In this document: positions 23,504 to 29,142 of the stretch, in pieces
How the letters are laid out: the number at the start of each line of letters is the position of its first letter
Position numbering within the stretch: the first letter of the stretch is position 1
Assembly (NCBI RefSeq): GCF_018130695.1
Contig: NZ_JAFCJX010000051.1
Span: 1 to 32,374 of the forward strand
DNA: 32,374 bases
Direction: 5' to 3'
DNA from: Bradyrhizobium jicamae
GTDB lineage: Bacteria > Pseudomonadota > Alphaproteobacteria > Rhizobiales > Xanthobacteraceae
Program-made: the position numbers and the translations under genes
The notes under the pieces: model-generated
The model's database searches: none
Seen by the model: the letters and a program-made list of their open reading frames with translations, nothing else
What the model was told of the DNA's origin: nothing

Positions 23504-24184
23504 TCACCCCTCGGCTGCCTCGCGCTCCATGTCCCGGCCGGAGAGATCCTCGACCTGCATGTTCGCGTATTCGCGGGCCATCTCGCGCATCAGGAATTTG
23601 GCGGGGACGTCGTGATAGGAGCCGTGATCGTTGACGTATTGCATGTAGGTACGCCCTTCGCCGTCGAAGGGGTGCAGCAACGCGTCGCCATGACCGTCGA
23701 AATCGAGCGGCTTGACGCCGAGCTTGTGGCACAGCGTGTCGTTGAAGGTCGGCGTCGCCTTGCGCCACGCGCCGTCGACGAACACTTCCGTGAAGCCGTG
23801 CCAGGTGAACATGTCGGTGCCCATGCTCTGGCGCAGCTTCTCGGTGGTGAGATGGTTGCGCACGTCGGCAAAGCCGACGCGGGACGGGATGCCGTGGACG
23901 CGGCAGGCCGCCGCGTAGAGCGCGGCCTTGCCGACGCAATAACCGTTTCCGGCCGCCACCACGCTGGAGGCGCGGAAGGATTCCGCGGCGCGCATGTTGA
24001 CATAAGGATTATAGCGGATGCCGTCGCGCACGGCGGTGTAGAGCCGGCTCGCTTTGGCGCGGTCGCCGTCGGCGCCCTGCGCGGCCGTGTTGGCGAACGC
24101 GACGACGGCGGGATGGTCGCTGTCGATATAGTCGGCGGGATCGGTGTAGAGGCGGCGGATGGTATCGGGGAGTGCTTCGGTCAT
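23504..24184 (-). CDS. Transglutaminase-like cysteine peptidase family protein
   Basis: This 226-aa cytosolic protein has the transglutaminase-like Cys-His-Asp fold. The nucleophile is in AAGNGYCVGKAALYAAACRVHGIPSR (C83), the His in DMFTWHGFTEVFVDGAW (H129), and the Asp in PTFND (D149). This arrangement occurs in bacterial proteases, peptide N-glycanase-like enzymes and amide hydrolases. The N-terminal helices contain RLYTAVRDGIRYNPYVNM, common in this subfamily. No signal peptide is visible. The start at 24184 is the first in-frame ATG. It is on the minus strand with the small-protein genes of the stress island. No EcfG motif was seen just upstream. The substrate is unknown. Confidence 0.88.
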   Translation of the reverse strand: MTEALPDTIRRLYTDPADYIDSDHPAVVAFANTAAQGADGDRAKASRLYTAVRDGIRYNPYVNMRAAESFRASSVVAAGNGYCVGKAALYAAACRVHGIPSRVGFADVRNHLTTEKLRQSMGTDMFTWHGFTEVFVDGAWRKATPTFNDTLCHKLGVKPLDFDGHGDALLHPFDGEGRTYMQYVNDHGSYHDVPAKFLMREMAREYANMQVEDLSGRDMEREAAEG

Positions 24185-24236
24185 GCCGCGAGCTTAGCAA
24201 GCGTTCAATGCACGGCTACCGTCACAGCGGCATGGC

Positions 24237-24458
24237 TCAATTGCCGAGACGCTCATCGAAGCGGCGTTGCTCATAGCTGCGGCGCCTGGCTCTGAAATAT
24301 TCGCGGGCGAAATGGATGGCGAGGCCGATCAGGACCGGCGGCGCCAGGGCGGCGGCGATCATGTAGACGGTGATGGATTTCGGCGTCAGCACATCGAGCA
24401 CCATCGACGCCAGCAGCCACAAGGTGGCAGTGATCACGGCTACATCGACGCGCTTCAT
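24237..24458 (-). CDS. Small two-helix membrane protein
   Basis: I do not recognise a family for this 73-aa protein. It has two hydrophobic segments (about residues 6-26, VAVITATLWLLASMVLDVL; 31-50, VYMIAAALAPPVLIGLAIHF) and a very basic, charged tail (REYFRARRRSYEQRRFDER) expected in the cytosol. Its start lies right after a 9-bp hairpin whose loop carries a GGAGG sequence, so translation may be structure-dependent. It may be the last gene of a minus-strand unit with the two small genes at 24567-24970. Confidence 0.75.
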   Translation of the reverse strand: MKRVDVAVITATLWLLASMVLDVLTPKSITVYMIAAALAPPVLIGLAIHFAREYFRARRRSYEQRRFDERLGN

Positions 24459-24462
24459 TTCT

Positions 24463-24487
24463 GGACCTGAGGCCTCCGCTCAGGTCC
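24463..24487 (-). promoter_or_regulatory. Leader hairpin with Shine-Dalgarno-like loop
   Basis: On the minus strand GGACCTGAG - CGGAGGC - CTCAGGTCC forms a perfect 9-bp stem. The 7-nt loop contains GGAGG. The ATG of the small membrane-protein gene comes 4 nt after the stem, putting 14 nt between GGAGG and the ATG in linear distance. It could act as a translational control element, or merely be a hairpin that ends the upstream message. Confidence 0.45.
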
Positions 24488-24566
24488 CATCTTAGTGCCT
24501 CGCGGTTCCCGCGCCAACATGCCGCAGGCGGGGTAGTCAATCGGGGGCTGTTGGCGGGGCTGTGGG

Positions 24567-24779
24567 CTATTGCGCCCGCCGGGTCAGCGCCGCCTCGCCT
24601 TCCTCGCGGCCGGGCACGCTCACATGGACCTCATGGCCCTGCCGGATCGCCAGCGACGCGGCGGCCGAGGCCGATTCGAAGGCGGCTTCCTTGGTGGCAT
24701 AGCCGCCATTGAGGTTGCCATCGTGCAGCACGCCCCATTCGTCGCCTGACGGCACGATCGCATATTGCGCCAGTCCCAT
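24567..24779 (-). CDS. 70-aa protein, DUF2188-like
   Basis: The 70-aa sequence (AQYAIVPSGDEWGVLHDGNLNGGYATKEAAFESASAAASLAIRQGHEVHVSVPG) has the rhythm of DUF2188: a short beta hairpin around W, a conserved YATKEAAFESA helix, then a beta strand. The assignment to that family is tentative. The start at 24779 gives MGLAQYAIVP; an upstream ATG at 24797 adds six residues. It lies 32 bp after the stop of the 52-aa gene on the same strand and is probably co-transcribed with it. Confidence 0.7.
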   Translation of the reverse strand: MGLAQYAIVPSGDEWGVLHDGNLNGGYATKEAAFESASAAASLAIRQGHEVHVSVPGREEGEAALTRRAQ

Positions 24780-24811
24780 GGGTCTTCTCCTGTCCAAATC
24801 TTCCGTGGGCG

Positions 24812-24970
24812 TCAGTGCGTGTTGGTCTCGTGCCAGCGCTCGAGATTCGGCTTTTCGTCGTCCGAACGCTGCTCCTTCTCCGGATTGCCCTTCCAGGGCT
24901 TGTCGGTCTGCGCGTGCGAGCCCCAGTCGGTGCGGTCGCGCGGATCCTGTTCAGTCGGTTTTCTGCTCAT
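24812..24970 (-). CDS. 52-aa hydrophilic protein
   Basis: This short ORF encodes MSRKPTEQDPRDRTDWGSHA..., 52 residues, with a run of Lys, Glu, Asp and Trp and the ending ERWHETNTH. It is very hydrophilic and probably intrinsically disordered. GGGAG lies seven bases before the ATG. No family is recognised. It is divergent from the 75-aa gene at 25114, and the intergenic region carries EcfG-like sites on both strands. It is likely the first gene of a unit continuing into 24567-24779. Confidence 0.7.
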   Translation of the reverse strand: MSRKPTEQDPRDRTDWGSHAQTDKPWKGNPEKEQRSDDEKPNLERWHETNTH

Positions 24971-24991
24971 GCAATGTCTCCCTGCAAAGCA

Positions 24992-25015
24992 AACGCCTGC
25001 GCGCGCATACGTTCC
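24992..25015 (-). promoter_or_regulatory. Possible EcfG promoter with short spacer
   Basis: On the minus strand GGAAC (25015-25011) and CGTT (24995-24992) are exact, but the spacer is 15 bp rather than 16-17. An alternative GGAAC at 25044-25040 with CGCT after 16 bp has one mismatch. Either could drive the 52-aa gene. Confidence 0.4.
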
Positions 25016-25056
25016 TCAGAGCGATGATTTGGAACGGTAGTTCCGATGAGTTTGAG

Positions 25057-25082
25057 GGAACGCCGGCGAAACTGGCTTCGTT
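25057..25082 (+). promoter_or_regulatory. Exact EcfG promoter (GGAAC-N17-CGTT)
   Basis: GGAAC at 25057-25061, 17 bp, CGTT at 25079-25082. All nine consensus positions match. The ATG of the 75-aa gene is 31 bp downstream, with GGAG at 25103-25106 in the leader. Confidence 0.85.
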
Positions 25083-25113
25083 ATCTCCCATCAATCAGCC
25101 ACGGAGCCGATCC

Positions 25114-25341
25114 ATGGGCGATTTCAGAGACATCCAGCATGGCGTCAACGATCCCGTCGACGGCGTCGATGTGAAGTGGAAGATCAGGCACAACCAGACG
25201 CCGCATGAGCGCGCCCAGCACGCCGCCGACGTCCGCGCCCCGGCATCCGCCGATCCCGACGAGCCATTCCTGCCCGAGGCGCTGCGCCGGACGCCGACCG
25301 CTCCGCTCAACCCGCGCACCGGACGGCGGCCGACGGATTAG
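25114..25341 (+). CDS. 75-aa hydrophilic protein, predicted EcfG target
   Basis: No recognised family. The sequence starts MGDFRDIQHGVNDPVDGVDVKWKIRHNQTPHERAQHAADV and ends in a Pro/Arg/Thr-rich tail (LNPRTGRRPTD); it is probably disordered and soluble. ATG 25114 follows GGAG by seven bases. A longer frame upstream runs through the divergent promoter region and is not credible. An exact EcfG promoter precedes it, placing it in the general stress response. Confidence 0.75.
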   Translation: MGDFRDIQHGVNDPVDGVDVKWKIRHNQTPHERAQHAADVRAPASADPDEPFLPEALRRTPTAPLNPRTGRRPTD

Positions 25342-25457
25342 CATCGCTGGCCACCGCACGGCACGATCGATGAATGCGAAAGCGGCGAGCGACGGTCGCC
25401 GCTTTCGCTTCATTGCACTCAAGGTCCTGAAATCAGGTGAGACGTTGCACGCAGCTC

Positions 25458-25634
25458 TCAGGCCTGCCGCGACAGCATCGCGTGCATCTCGGCGGCGGTG
25501 CGCAGCTGGTCGATGCGCGCCAGCACCGCGTCGCGCTGTTCACCCTGCGCGGCGCGGGCGAGTTCCTCTTCGAGATGCCGCCTGAATTCGTCGAGGCGCT
25601 GTTCGAAGGTGTGGGGCTTAGATCGTTTCCGCAT
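25458..25634 (-). CDS. 58-aa charged helical protein
   Basis: The 58-aa product starts MRKRSKPHTFEQRLDEFRRHLEEELARAAQGEQRD and looks like two amphipathic helices (FEQRLDEFRRHLEEELARAA, then DAVLARIDQLRTAAEMHAML). It overlaps the end of the upstream 53-aa gene by 17 bp, in a different frame, which suggests translational coupling. An adjacent in-frame ATG at 25637 is an equal candidate start. No family is recognised. Confidence 0.65.
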   Translation of the reverse strand: MRKRSKPHTFEQRLDEFRRHLEEELARAAQGEQRDAVLARIDQLRTAAEMHAMLSRQA

Positions 25635-25779
25635 CATTTGCTTTCGGGGGTTTGAGACCGGGGCTGTTGGCCCAGCGCTCGATGGATTCGATGACGTCCG
25701 CATGCGAAGGCCGCTTCGGCTTTGGCGCCTTCGGCTCGTCGGACAATTTGCGGGGTAGCTTGACGTTGTCGTCTGTCAT
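25618..25779 (-). CDS. 53-aa hydrophilic protein
   Basis: The product starts MTDDNVKLPRKLSDEPKAPK, is rich in Lys and Pro, and then carries a short helix (HADVIESIERWANSPGL, residues 26-42). A strong GGAGGGACGG precedes the ATG. No family is recognised. It overlaps the start of the 58-aa gene, so the two form a two-gene unit. A near-match EcfG promoter (GCAAC-N16-CGTT) lies 21-45 bp upstream. Confidence 0.65.
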   Translation of the reverse strand: MTDDNVKLPRKLSDEPKAPKPKRPSHADVIESIERWANSPGLKPPKANDAETI

Positions 25780-25799
25780 GGCCGTCCCTCCGTACTGCC

Positions 25800-25824
25800 A
25801 ACGCAGATGGTCGCGCAGGGTTGC
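25800..25824 (-). promoter_or_regulatory. EcfG-like site with -35 mismatch
   Basis: On the minus strand GCAAC (25824-25820), 16 bp, CGTT (25803-25800). The -35 differs by one base from GGAAC. The ATG of the 53-aa gene is about 20 bp after the -10. Confidence 0.4.
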
Positions 25825-25829
25825 TAGTT

Positions 25830-25864
25830 AAATAGTCTAAATTATTGATTTTGTTTGACTATTT
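25830..25864. promoter_or_regulatory. AT-rich inverted repeat upstream of the ribbon-helix-helix gene
   Basis: AAATAGTC (25830-25837) faces GACTATTT (25857-25864) across a 19-bp AT-rich spacer. It lies in a stretch that is far more AT-rich than the rest of the window, and 104 bp upstream of a putative DNA-binding protein gene. It could be an operator or an UP-type element. Confidence 0.4.
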
Positions 25865-25903
25865 TACTCAGTTGGCGACGTTGACAAAATTTCAGACTCT
25901 TGC

Positions 25904-25928
25904 GGAACCGTTGTCGGTTTCGCTGGTT
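25904..25928 (+). promoter_or_regulatory. EcfG-like promoter (one mismatch) for the ribbon-helix-helix gene
   Basis: GGAAC at 25904-25908, 16 bp, GGTT at 25925-25928. The -10 differs by one base from CGTT. The ATG is 39 bp downstream. Confidence 0.5.
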
Positions 25929-25967
25929 TAGCAAAATACTCATCTAGCTAACTTTGGGTGTTTAGAG

Positions 25968-26225
25968 ATGAATGATCTTCGCGCCGAGCGGCTGCAGGTC
26001 ATGTTGTCCCCGGAAGAGCTCGCAGCCGTTGATGATTTCCGCTTCAAGAATCGCATGCCGACGCGTGCCGCCGCCGTGCGCGAGTTGCTCAAGGTCGGGC
26101 TCGCCAGCGCGGGCTCCGATGGGATCGATGGTGTTGTGGCAGGGGAGAAATCGAGCAATTACGGCGTGTTCGGCCGCGGGCCGGACGGGCACACGCAGGA
26201 TACGCCGGAACCAGGCGAGGATTGA
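25968..26225 (+). CDS. Ribbon-helix-helix-like small protein
   Basis: This is an 85-aa protein. Residues 5-45 (RAERLQVMLSPEELAAVDDFRFKNRMPTRAAAVRELLKVGLA) read like an Arc/MetJ-type ribbon-helix-helix: a short strand (RLQVMLS), a helix, a turn with MPTRAAA, and a second helix. The C-terminal half (GEKSSNYGVFGRGPDGHTQDTPEPGED) is acidic and likely disordered. It could be a DNA-binding regulator or an antitoxin, but no toxin gene is adjacent, so a plain regulator is more likely. It has an AT-rich promoter region with an inverted repeat and an EcfG-like site. Confidence 0.75.
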   Translation: MNDLRAERLQVMLSPEELAAVDDFRFKNRMPTRAAAVRELLKVGLASAGSDGIDGVVAGEKSSNYGVFGRGPDGHTQDTPEPGED

Positions 26226-26359
26226 GCCCGGCGATCAATCCCTGGATGGCGTCAGCGCGGACATGGTGCTGCGTTGGCTCTGTCCAAGCGATGACCGCCG
26301 TGCGGTCGCGCGGCGGGAATGGTCCGTTGGTATCCTCGCTAAAGATGCGCGCCTGTAGC

Positions 26360-26500
26360 CTATCCCAGCCCAATTAGCTGAGCCATGCCGCGCAGGATGG
26401 TGACGACGAGCGCCGATGAGAACAGCGCCGTGCCGAGATCCGCGAGATAGAGCAGTTGCGACCTCTGCTCCGCATCAAGCTCCGCGATCGCCTTGCGCAT
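26360..26500 (-). CDS. 46-aa small membrane protein
   Basis: The product is MRKAIAELDAEQRSQLLYLA followed by a hydrophobic segment (about residues 22-46, LGTALFSSALVVTILRGMAQLIGLG) that could form one membrane helix. GGAG lies seven bases before the ATG. The start overlaps the end of the DUF3606 gene by 26 bp in another frame, which indicates coupling. No family is recognised. It is the last gene of the three-gene unit led by the 75-aa gene at 26688. Confidence 0.6.
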   Translation of the reverse strand: MRKAIAELDAEQRSQLLYLADLGTALFSSALVVTILRGMAQLIGLG

Positions 26501-26669
26501 GGCCTAGCTCCTTCCTCACCGCGGCGGCTGAATTGCCGACCTTCGCGACCACCTTCTGAAGCTGCTCCAGCGAGACGCCGAGATGCCTGGTCCAGTAATG
26601 GACCTCGTGGCGCTCGTGCATGTTGATCTTGCCACGGTCCTGAAATCCGGTCTTCCTGAGATCATCCAT
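26475..26669 (-). CDS. DUF3606 domain protein
   Basis: This is a 64-aa soluble protein. The core RGKINMHERHEVHYWTRHLGVSLEQLQKVVAKVGNSAAAVRKELG (residues 13-57) matches DUF3606, including the YWT, GV and VRKEL positions. The family is widespread in rhizobia and often appears among general-stress genes; the molecular role is unknown. It is the middle gene of a minus-strand unit, 18 bp after the 75-aa gene and overlapping the 46-aa gene. Confidence 0.85.
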   Translation of the reverse strand: MDDLRKTGFQDRGKINMHERHEVHYWTRHLGVSLEQLQKVVAKVGNSAAAVRKELGHAQGDRGA

Positions 26670-26687
26670 TTGCCGTCTCTCCGATGT

Positions 26688-26915
26688 TCAGGACGCCGCG
26701 GCGAATCGGCCCTCGGTGCGATAGCGCCGGTAGGCGTCGATCGCCTTGTTCGCCAGCATGAGCTTTCGATGCTCGCCATGCCTGATCATGACCTCCATCG
26801 CATCGAGCAGGACGTGGCTGGCGACATTGGGGTCGCCGAGCTCGCCGGACCGTTCGAGGTAATCCCAGGCGATGTGAAACGCGCTTTCGACAATGACGGC
26901 TATCGGCTCATGCAT
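26688..26915 (-). CDS. 75-aa protein of unknown function, leaderless-type start
   Basis: The 75-aa helical protein (MHEPIAVIVESAFHIAWDYL..., then EVMIRHGEHRKLMLANKAIDAYRRYRTEG) has no family that I recognise. The ATG at 26915 is the first in the frame. It lies only 9 bp past the -10 of an exact EcfG promoter, so the transcript would begin at or just before the ATG and carry little or no leader. It heads the unit 26688, 26475 (DUF3606), 26360. Confidence 0.7.
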   Translation of the reverse strand: MHEPIAVIVESAFHIAWDYLERSGELGDPNVASHVLLDAMEVMIRHGEHRKLMLANKAIDAYRRYRTEGRFAAAS

Positions 26916-26923
26916 GAAAGCAA

Positions 26924-26949
26924 AACGCGGCCTGTGGGCACAACGTTCC
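26924..26949 (-). promoter_or_regulatory. Exact EcfG promoter (GGAAC-N17-CGTT)
   Basis: On the minus strand GGAAC (26949-26945), 17 bp, CGTT (26927-26924). All nine consensus positions match. It lies in the 45-bp gap between the EamA gene's stop and the ATG of the 75-aa gene. Confidence 0.85.
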
Positions 26950-26960
26950 TTTCGCGCCTG

Positions 26961-27842
26961 TCAGCTCCTTTGCAGCGCCAGCGTGACGCCGCCGAGGGTG
27001 AGCACCATGGCTCCGATCTCGCGCCAGCCCAAGGGCTCGCCGAGGATGGGCGCGGCGGAGACGACGCCGATCACGGGAACGAGCAGCATGCCGGTCGAGG
27101 CCGCGGTCGGCGGCAGGCGGCGCAGCGTCTCGAACCAGGTGAGATAGCAGATGCCCATCGGCATCAGCGTCATGTAGACGAAACAGCCGATGCCGAGCGG
27201 CGTGATCGCCGTATAGTTCGGCTGCTCGAACAGGATGCCGGCAATCAGCATCGCGAGGCAACCCAGTCCGACCTGCCAGCCGACGACGACCAGCGGCGGC
27301 AGCGGCAACGGCGTGCGGTTCATCACGTTGCCGAGCGCGAAGAAGATGGCGCATGACAGGGCCAGCGCGATGCCGAGCAGCTTGCTCGCGCCGAACGCGA
27401 AACCGTTGCCGCCGAGCAGCAGCGCCACGCCGGCGACGCCGAGCACCAGCGCCAGGATGTCGCGGATCGTCGGCCGCGCATGCAGCACGGGCCAGGCCAG
27501 CAGCATCGCCCAGATCGGCATGGTGTAGGCGAGAAGCGCACCCTCGCCGACGCTGACATATTTCATCGCGACGGTACCGAAGCCCATCCAGGCCACGACA
27601 TTGGTGAAGGTTGCAAACAACAGCCGGGGCAGCGCCTCGCGTGGCACCGCGAGCGACTGGCCGCGGCTGAGCGCAAGCGCGGCCAGGATCAGCCCGGCGC
27701 AGGTGCCGGCAAGCCCGCGCGCGAACAGCGGCGGCCATTGCTGCAGCAGCAGCTTCATCAGCGGCCAGTTCAGCGCCCAGCCGAACGCCGTCACCACGAG
27801 GGTGAGTGAGCCGATCGTCCTGTCGCGCGGTGTCGTGACCAT
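26961..27842 (-). CDS. EamA/DMT-family transporter
   Basis: This 293-aa inner-membrane protein has about ten transmembrane helices in two EamA repeats. The first opens LTLVVTAFGWALNWPLMKLLLQQWPPLFARGLAG, with the W-N-P pattern typical of drug/metabolite exporters. The second ends in LLVPVIGVVSAAPILGEPLGWREIGAMVLTLGGVTLAL, the family's closing motif with GE. ATG 27842 is chosen because the conserved region begins soon after; an upstream ATG adds 35 residues that overlap a dispersed repeat. No clear ribosome binding site is seen. The substrate is unknown; amino-acid or metabolite export is the usual role. Confidence 0.9.
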   Translation of the reverse strand: MVTTPRDRTIGSLTLVVTAFGWALNWPLMKLLLQQWPPLFARGLAGTCAGLILAALALSRGQSLAVPREALPRLLFATFTNVVAWMGFGTVAMKYVSVGEGALLAYTMPIWAMLLAWPVLHARPTIRDILALVLGVAGVALLLGGNGFAFGASKLLGIALALSCAIFFALGNVMNRTPLPLPPLVVVGWQVGLGCLAMLIAGILFEQPNYTAITPLGIGCFVYMTLMPMGICYLTWFETLRRLPPTAASTGMLLVPVIGVVSAAPILGEPLGWREIGAMVLTLGGVTLALQRS

Positions 27843-27922
27843 CAGGGAGCGCTTAGCAGGCGATTCGTGCCGGCTCCATATCGCACGATGCATGTGCGAA
27901 GCGCGCAAAATGCGAATATTCC

Positions 27923-28012
27923 GTAGCCCGGATGGAGCGCAGCGCAATCCGGGGCGCGGCCGCGAGGCCGGCTCAAGCGGTCCCGGATTTCGCTTCGCTT
28001 CATCCAGGCTAC
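27923..28012. repeat. 90-bp inverted repeat (GTAGCCCGGATGGAGCG family)
   Basis: GTAGCCCGGATGGAGCGCAGCGCAATCCGGG at the left faces TCCCGGATTTCGCTTCGCTTCATCCAGGCTAC at the right, imperfectly complementary along its whole length. It belongs to a common Bradyrhizobium intergenic repeat. It lies between the EamA gene and phyR. Confidence 0.85.
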
Positions 28013-28020
28013 AAGAAATG

Positions 28021-28055
28021 ACAGAAAAAACCGGCGCACCCGAGGGTACGCCGGT
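28021..28055 (-). terminator. Intrinsic terminator of phyR
   Basis: On the minus strand ACCGGCG - TA - CCC - TC - GGG - TG - CGCCGGT folds into a 12-bp interrupted stem, followed by TTTTTCTGT. It starts 26 bp after the phyR stop. Confidence 0.8.
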
Positions 28056-28081
28056 CAGGTTCTGCCAGTCGACGTGAAAAC

Positions 28082-28891
28082 CTATGCCGAGGCCGCACGC
28101 GGGGCGCGGTTGCGCGAGTTGCGCTGGAAGAACAGCGCCTGGCTCGCCACCGCCGACACCATCGCCGGCTGGAACGGCTTCGAGATCAGGAACGCCGGCT
28201 CCGGCCGCTCGCCGGTGAGGAAGCGCTCCGGATACGCCGTGATGAACACCACCGGCACCTCGAAGGTCCGCAGCAGCTCGTTCACCGCATCGAGGCCCGA
28301 CGAGCCGTCGGCGAGCTGGATGTCGGCGAGGATCAGGCCGGGCTTCTTGTTCTTGGCGAGCGCCACCGCATCCGAATGGGTGCGGGCGACGCCGATGACG
28401 TTGTGGCCGAGATTCTTCACCAGGCTCTCGAGGTCCATGGCGATGAAGGTCTCGTCCTCGATGATCAGGACGTCGGTGGCGATCTCGGCGGCCATCTCGC
28501 GGCCGGCGGCATCGGTGAGCTTGCGGGTCTCGGCGACATCGGTGCCGAGGATGTAGGCCACCTCCTCCTCCGAGAAACCTTCCAGCGACAGCAGCAGGAA
28601 GGCCTGGCGCGGCAGCGGCGTGATGTTCGACAGACGCCGCTCCGGCGGCAGCGACAGTGTCGCCACCCCCTCGGTATTCTCGTTCACGGCGACCGAATTC
28701 CAGATCTGGGTGAACAGGCGAAACAGCCCGGCGCGCGGACCGTGGGTTTCATCGAGCAGGGAGCCATCCTGCAACAGGGCCTCCAGCATGGCCCCGACAT
28801 AGGCATCCCCCGAGGCCTGGTTTCCGGTCAGCGCGCGGGCATAGCGGCGCAACAGCGGCAGATGTTCAGCAACGAGCTGCGATCGGGACAT
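28082..28891 (-). CDS. phyR: General stress response regulator PhyR
   Basis: This 269-aa protein has the PhyR layout: an N-terminal sigma-factor-like domain that mimics EcfG (residues 1-130, with LPLLRRYARALTGNQASGDAYV and PRQAFLLLSLEGFSEEEVAYILG) and a C-terminal receiver domain (140-255). The receiver keeps the acidic pair E145/D146, phospho-acceptor D190 in LILADIQLADG, T218 in FITAYPE and K238 in ISKPF. When phosphorylated, PhyR binds NepR and frees EcfG. ATG 28891 is preceded by GGAG at five bases; a GTG two codons upstream is an alternative. It is divergent from nepR-ecfG and ends in a strong terminator. The promoter region carries an EcfG-like site. Confidence 0.97.
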   Translation of the reverse strand: MSRSQLVAEHLPLLRRYARALTGNQASGDAYVGAMLEALLQDGSLLDETHGPRAGLFRLFTQIWNSVAVNENTEGVATLSLPPERRLSNITPLPRQAFLLLSLEGFSEEEVAYILGTDVAETRKLTDAAGREMAAEIATDVLIIEDETFIAMDLESLVKNLGHNVIGVARTHSDAVALAKNKKPGLILADIQLADGSSGLDAVNELLRTFEVPVVFITAYPERFLTGERPEPAFLISKPFQPAMVSAVASQALFFQRNSRNRAPRAASA

Positions 28892-29020
28892 TCCCACTCC
28901 ATCCTTGTTCGTAAGCCAAGTTTCTTGAACCGAGTTCAGCCAAGTCGGGCATGAAACGCTTCGTCTGGGGCGACGTTATCCAGTTCGATGGGGCCACCCC
29001 GGTTCCCCTGATGCCCCGAC

Positions 29021-29045
29021 TACGCCCGAGCGGGGAAAAAGTTCC
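29021..29045 (-). promoter_or_regulatory. EcfG-like promoter for phyR
   Basis: On the minus strand GGAAC (29045-29041), 16 bp, CGTA (29024-29021): eight of nine consensus positions. It lies about 130 bp upstream of the phyR start. Confidence 0.55.
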
Positions 29046-29066
29046 AAGAAATAGTTCCCGCGTTTC

Positions 29067-29091
29067 GGAACTTTATGCGCAACTTCGCATT
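29067..29091 (+). promoter_or_regulatory. EcfG-like promoter for nepR-ecfG
   Basis: GGAAC at 29067-29071, 16 bp, CATT at 29088-29091: eight of nine positions. It lies about 50 bp upstream of the nepR start. Autoregulation of the nepR-ecfG operon by EcfG is common in this system. Confidence 0.6.
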
Positions 29092-29142
29092 AGCTCCTGA
29101 CCGACAGGCGACGCGGCCGGTGCCTAATTTCGAGGAAACATC

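Noticed and set aside
25968..26225. Antitoxin of a toxin-antitoxin pair
   Set aside because: The ribbon-helix-helix-like N-terminus would fit, but no toxin-like gene lies on the same strand next to it. The following 130 bp hold no gene.
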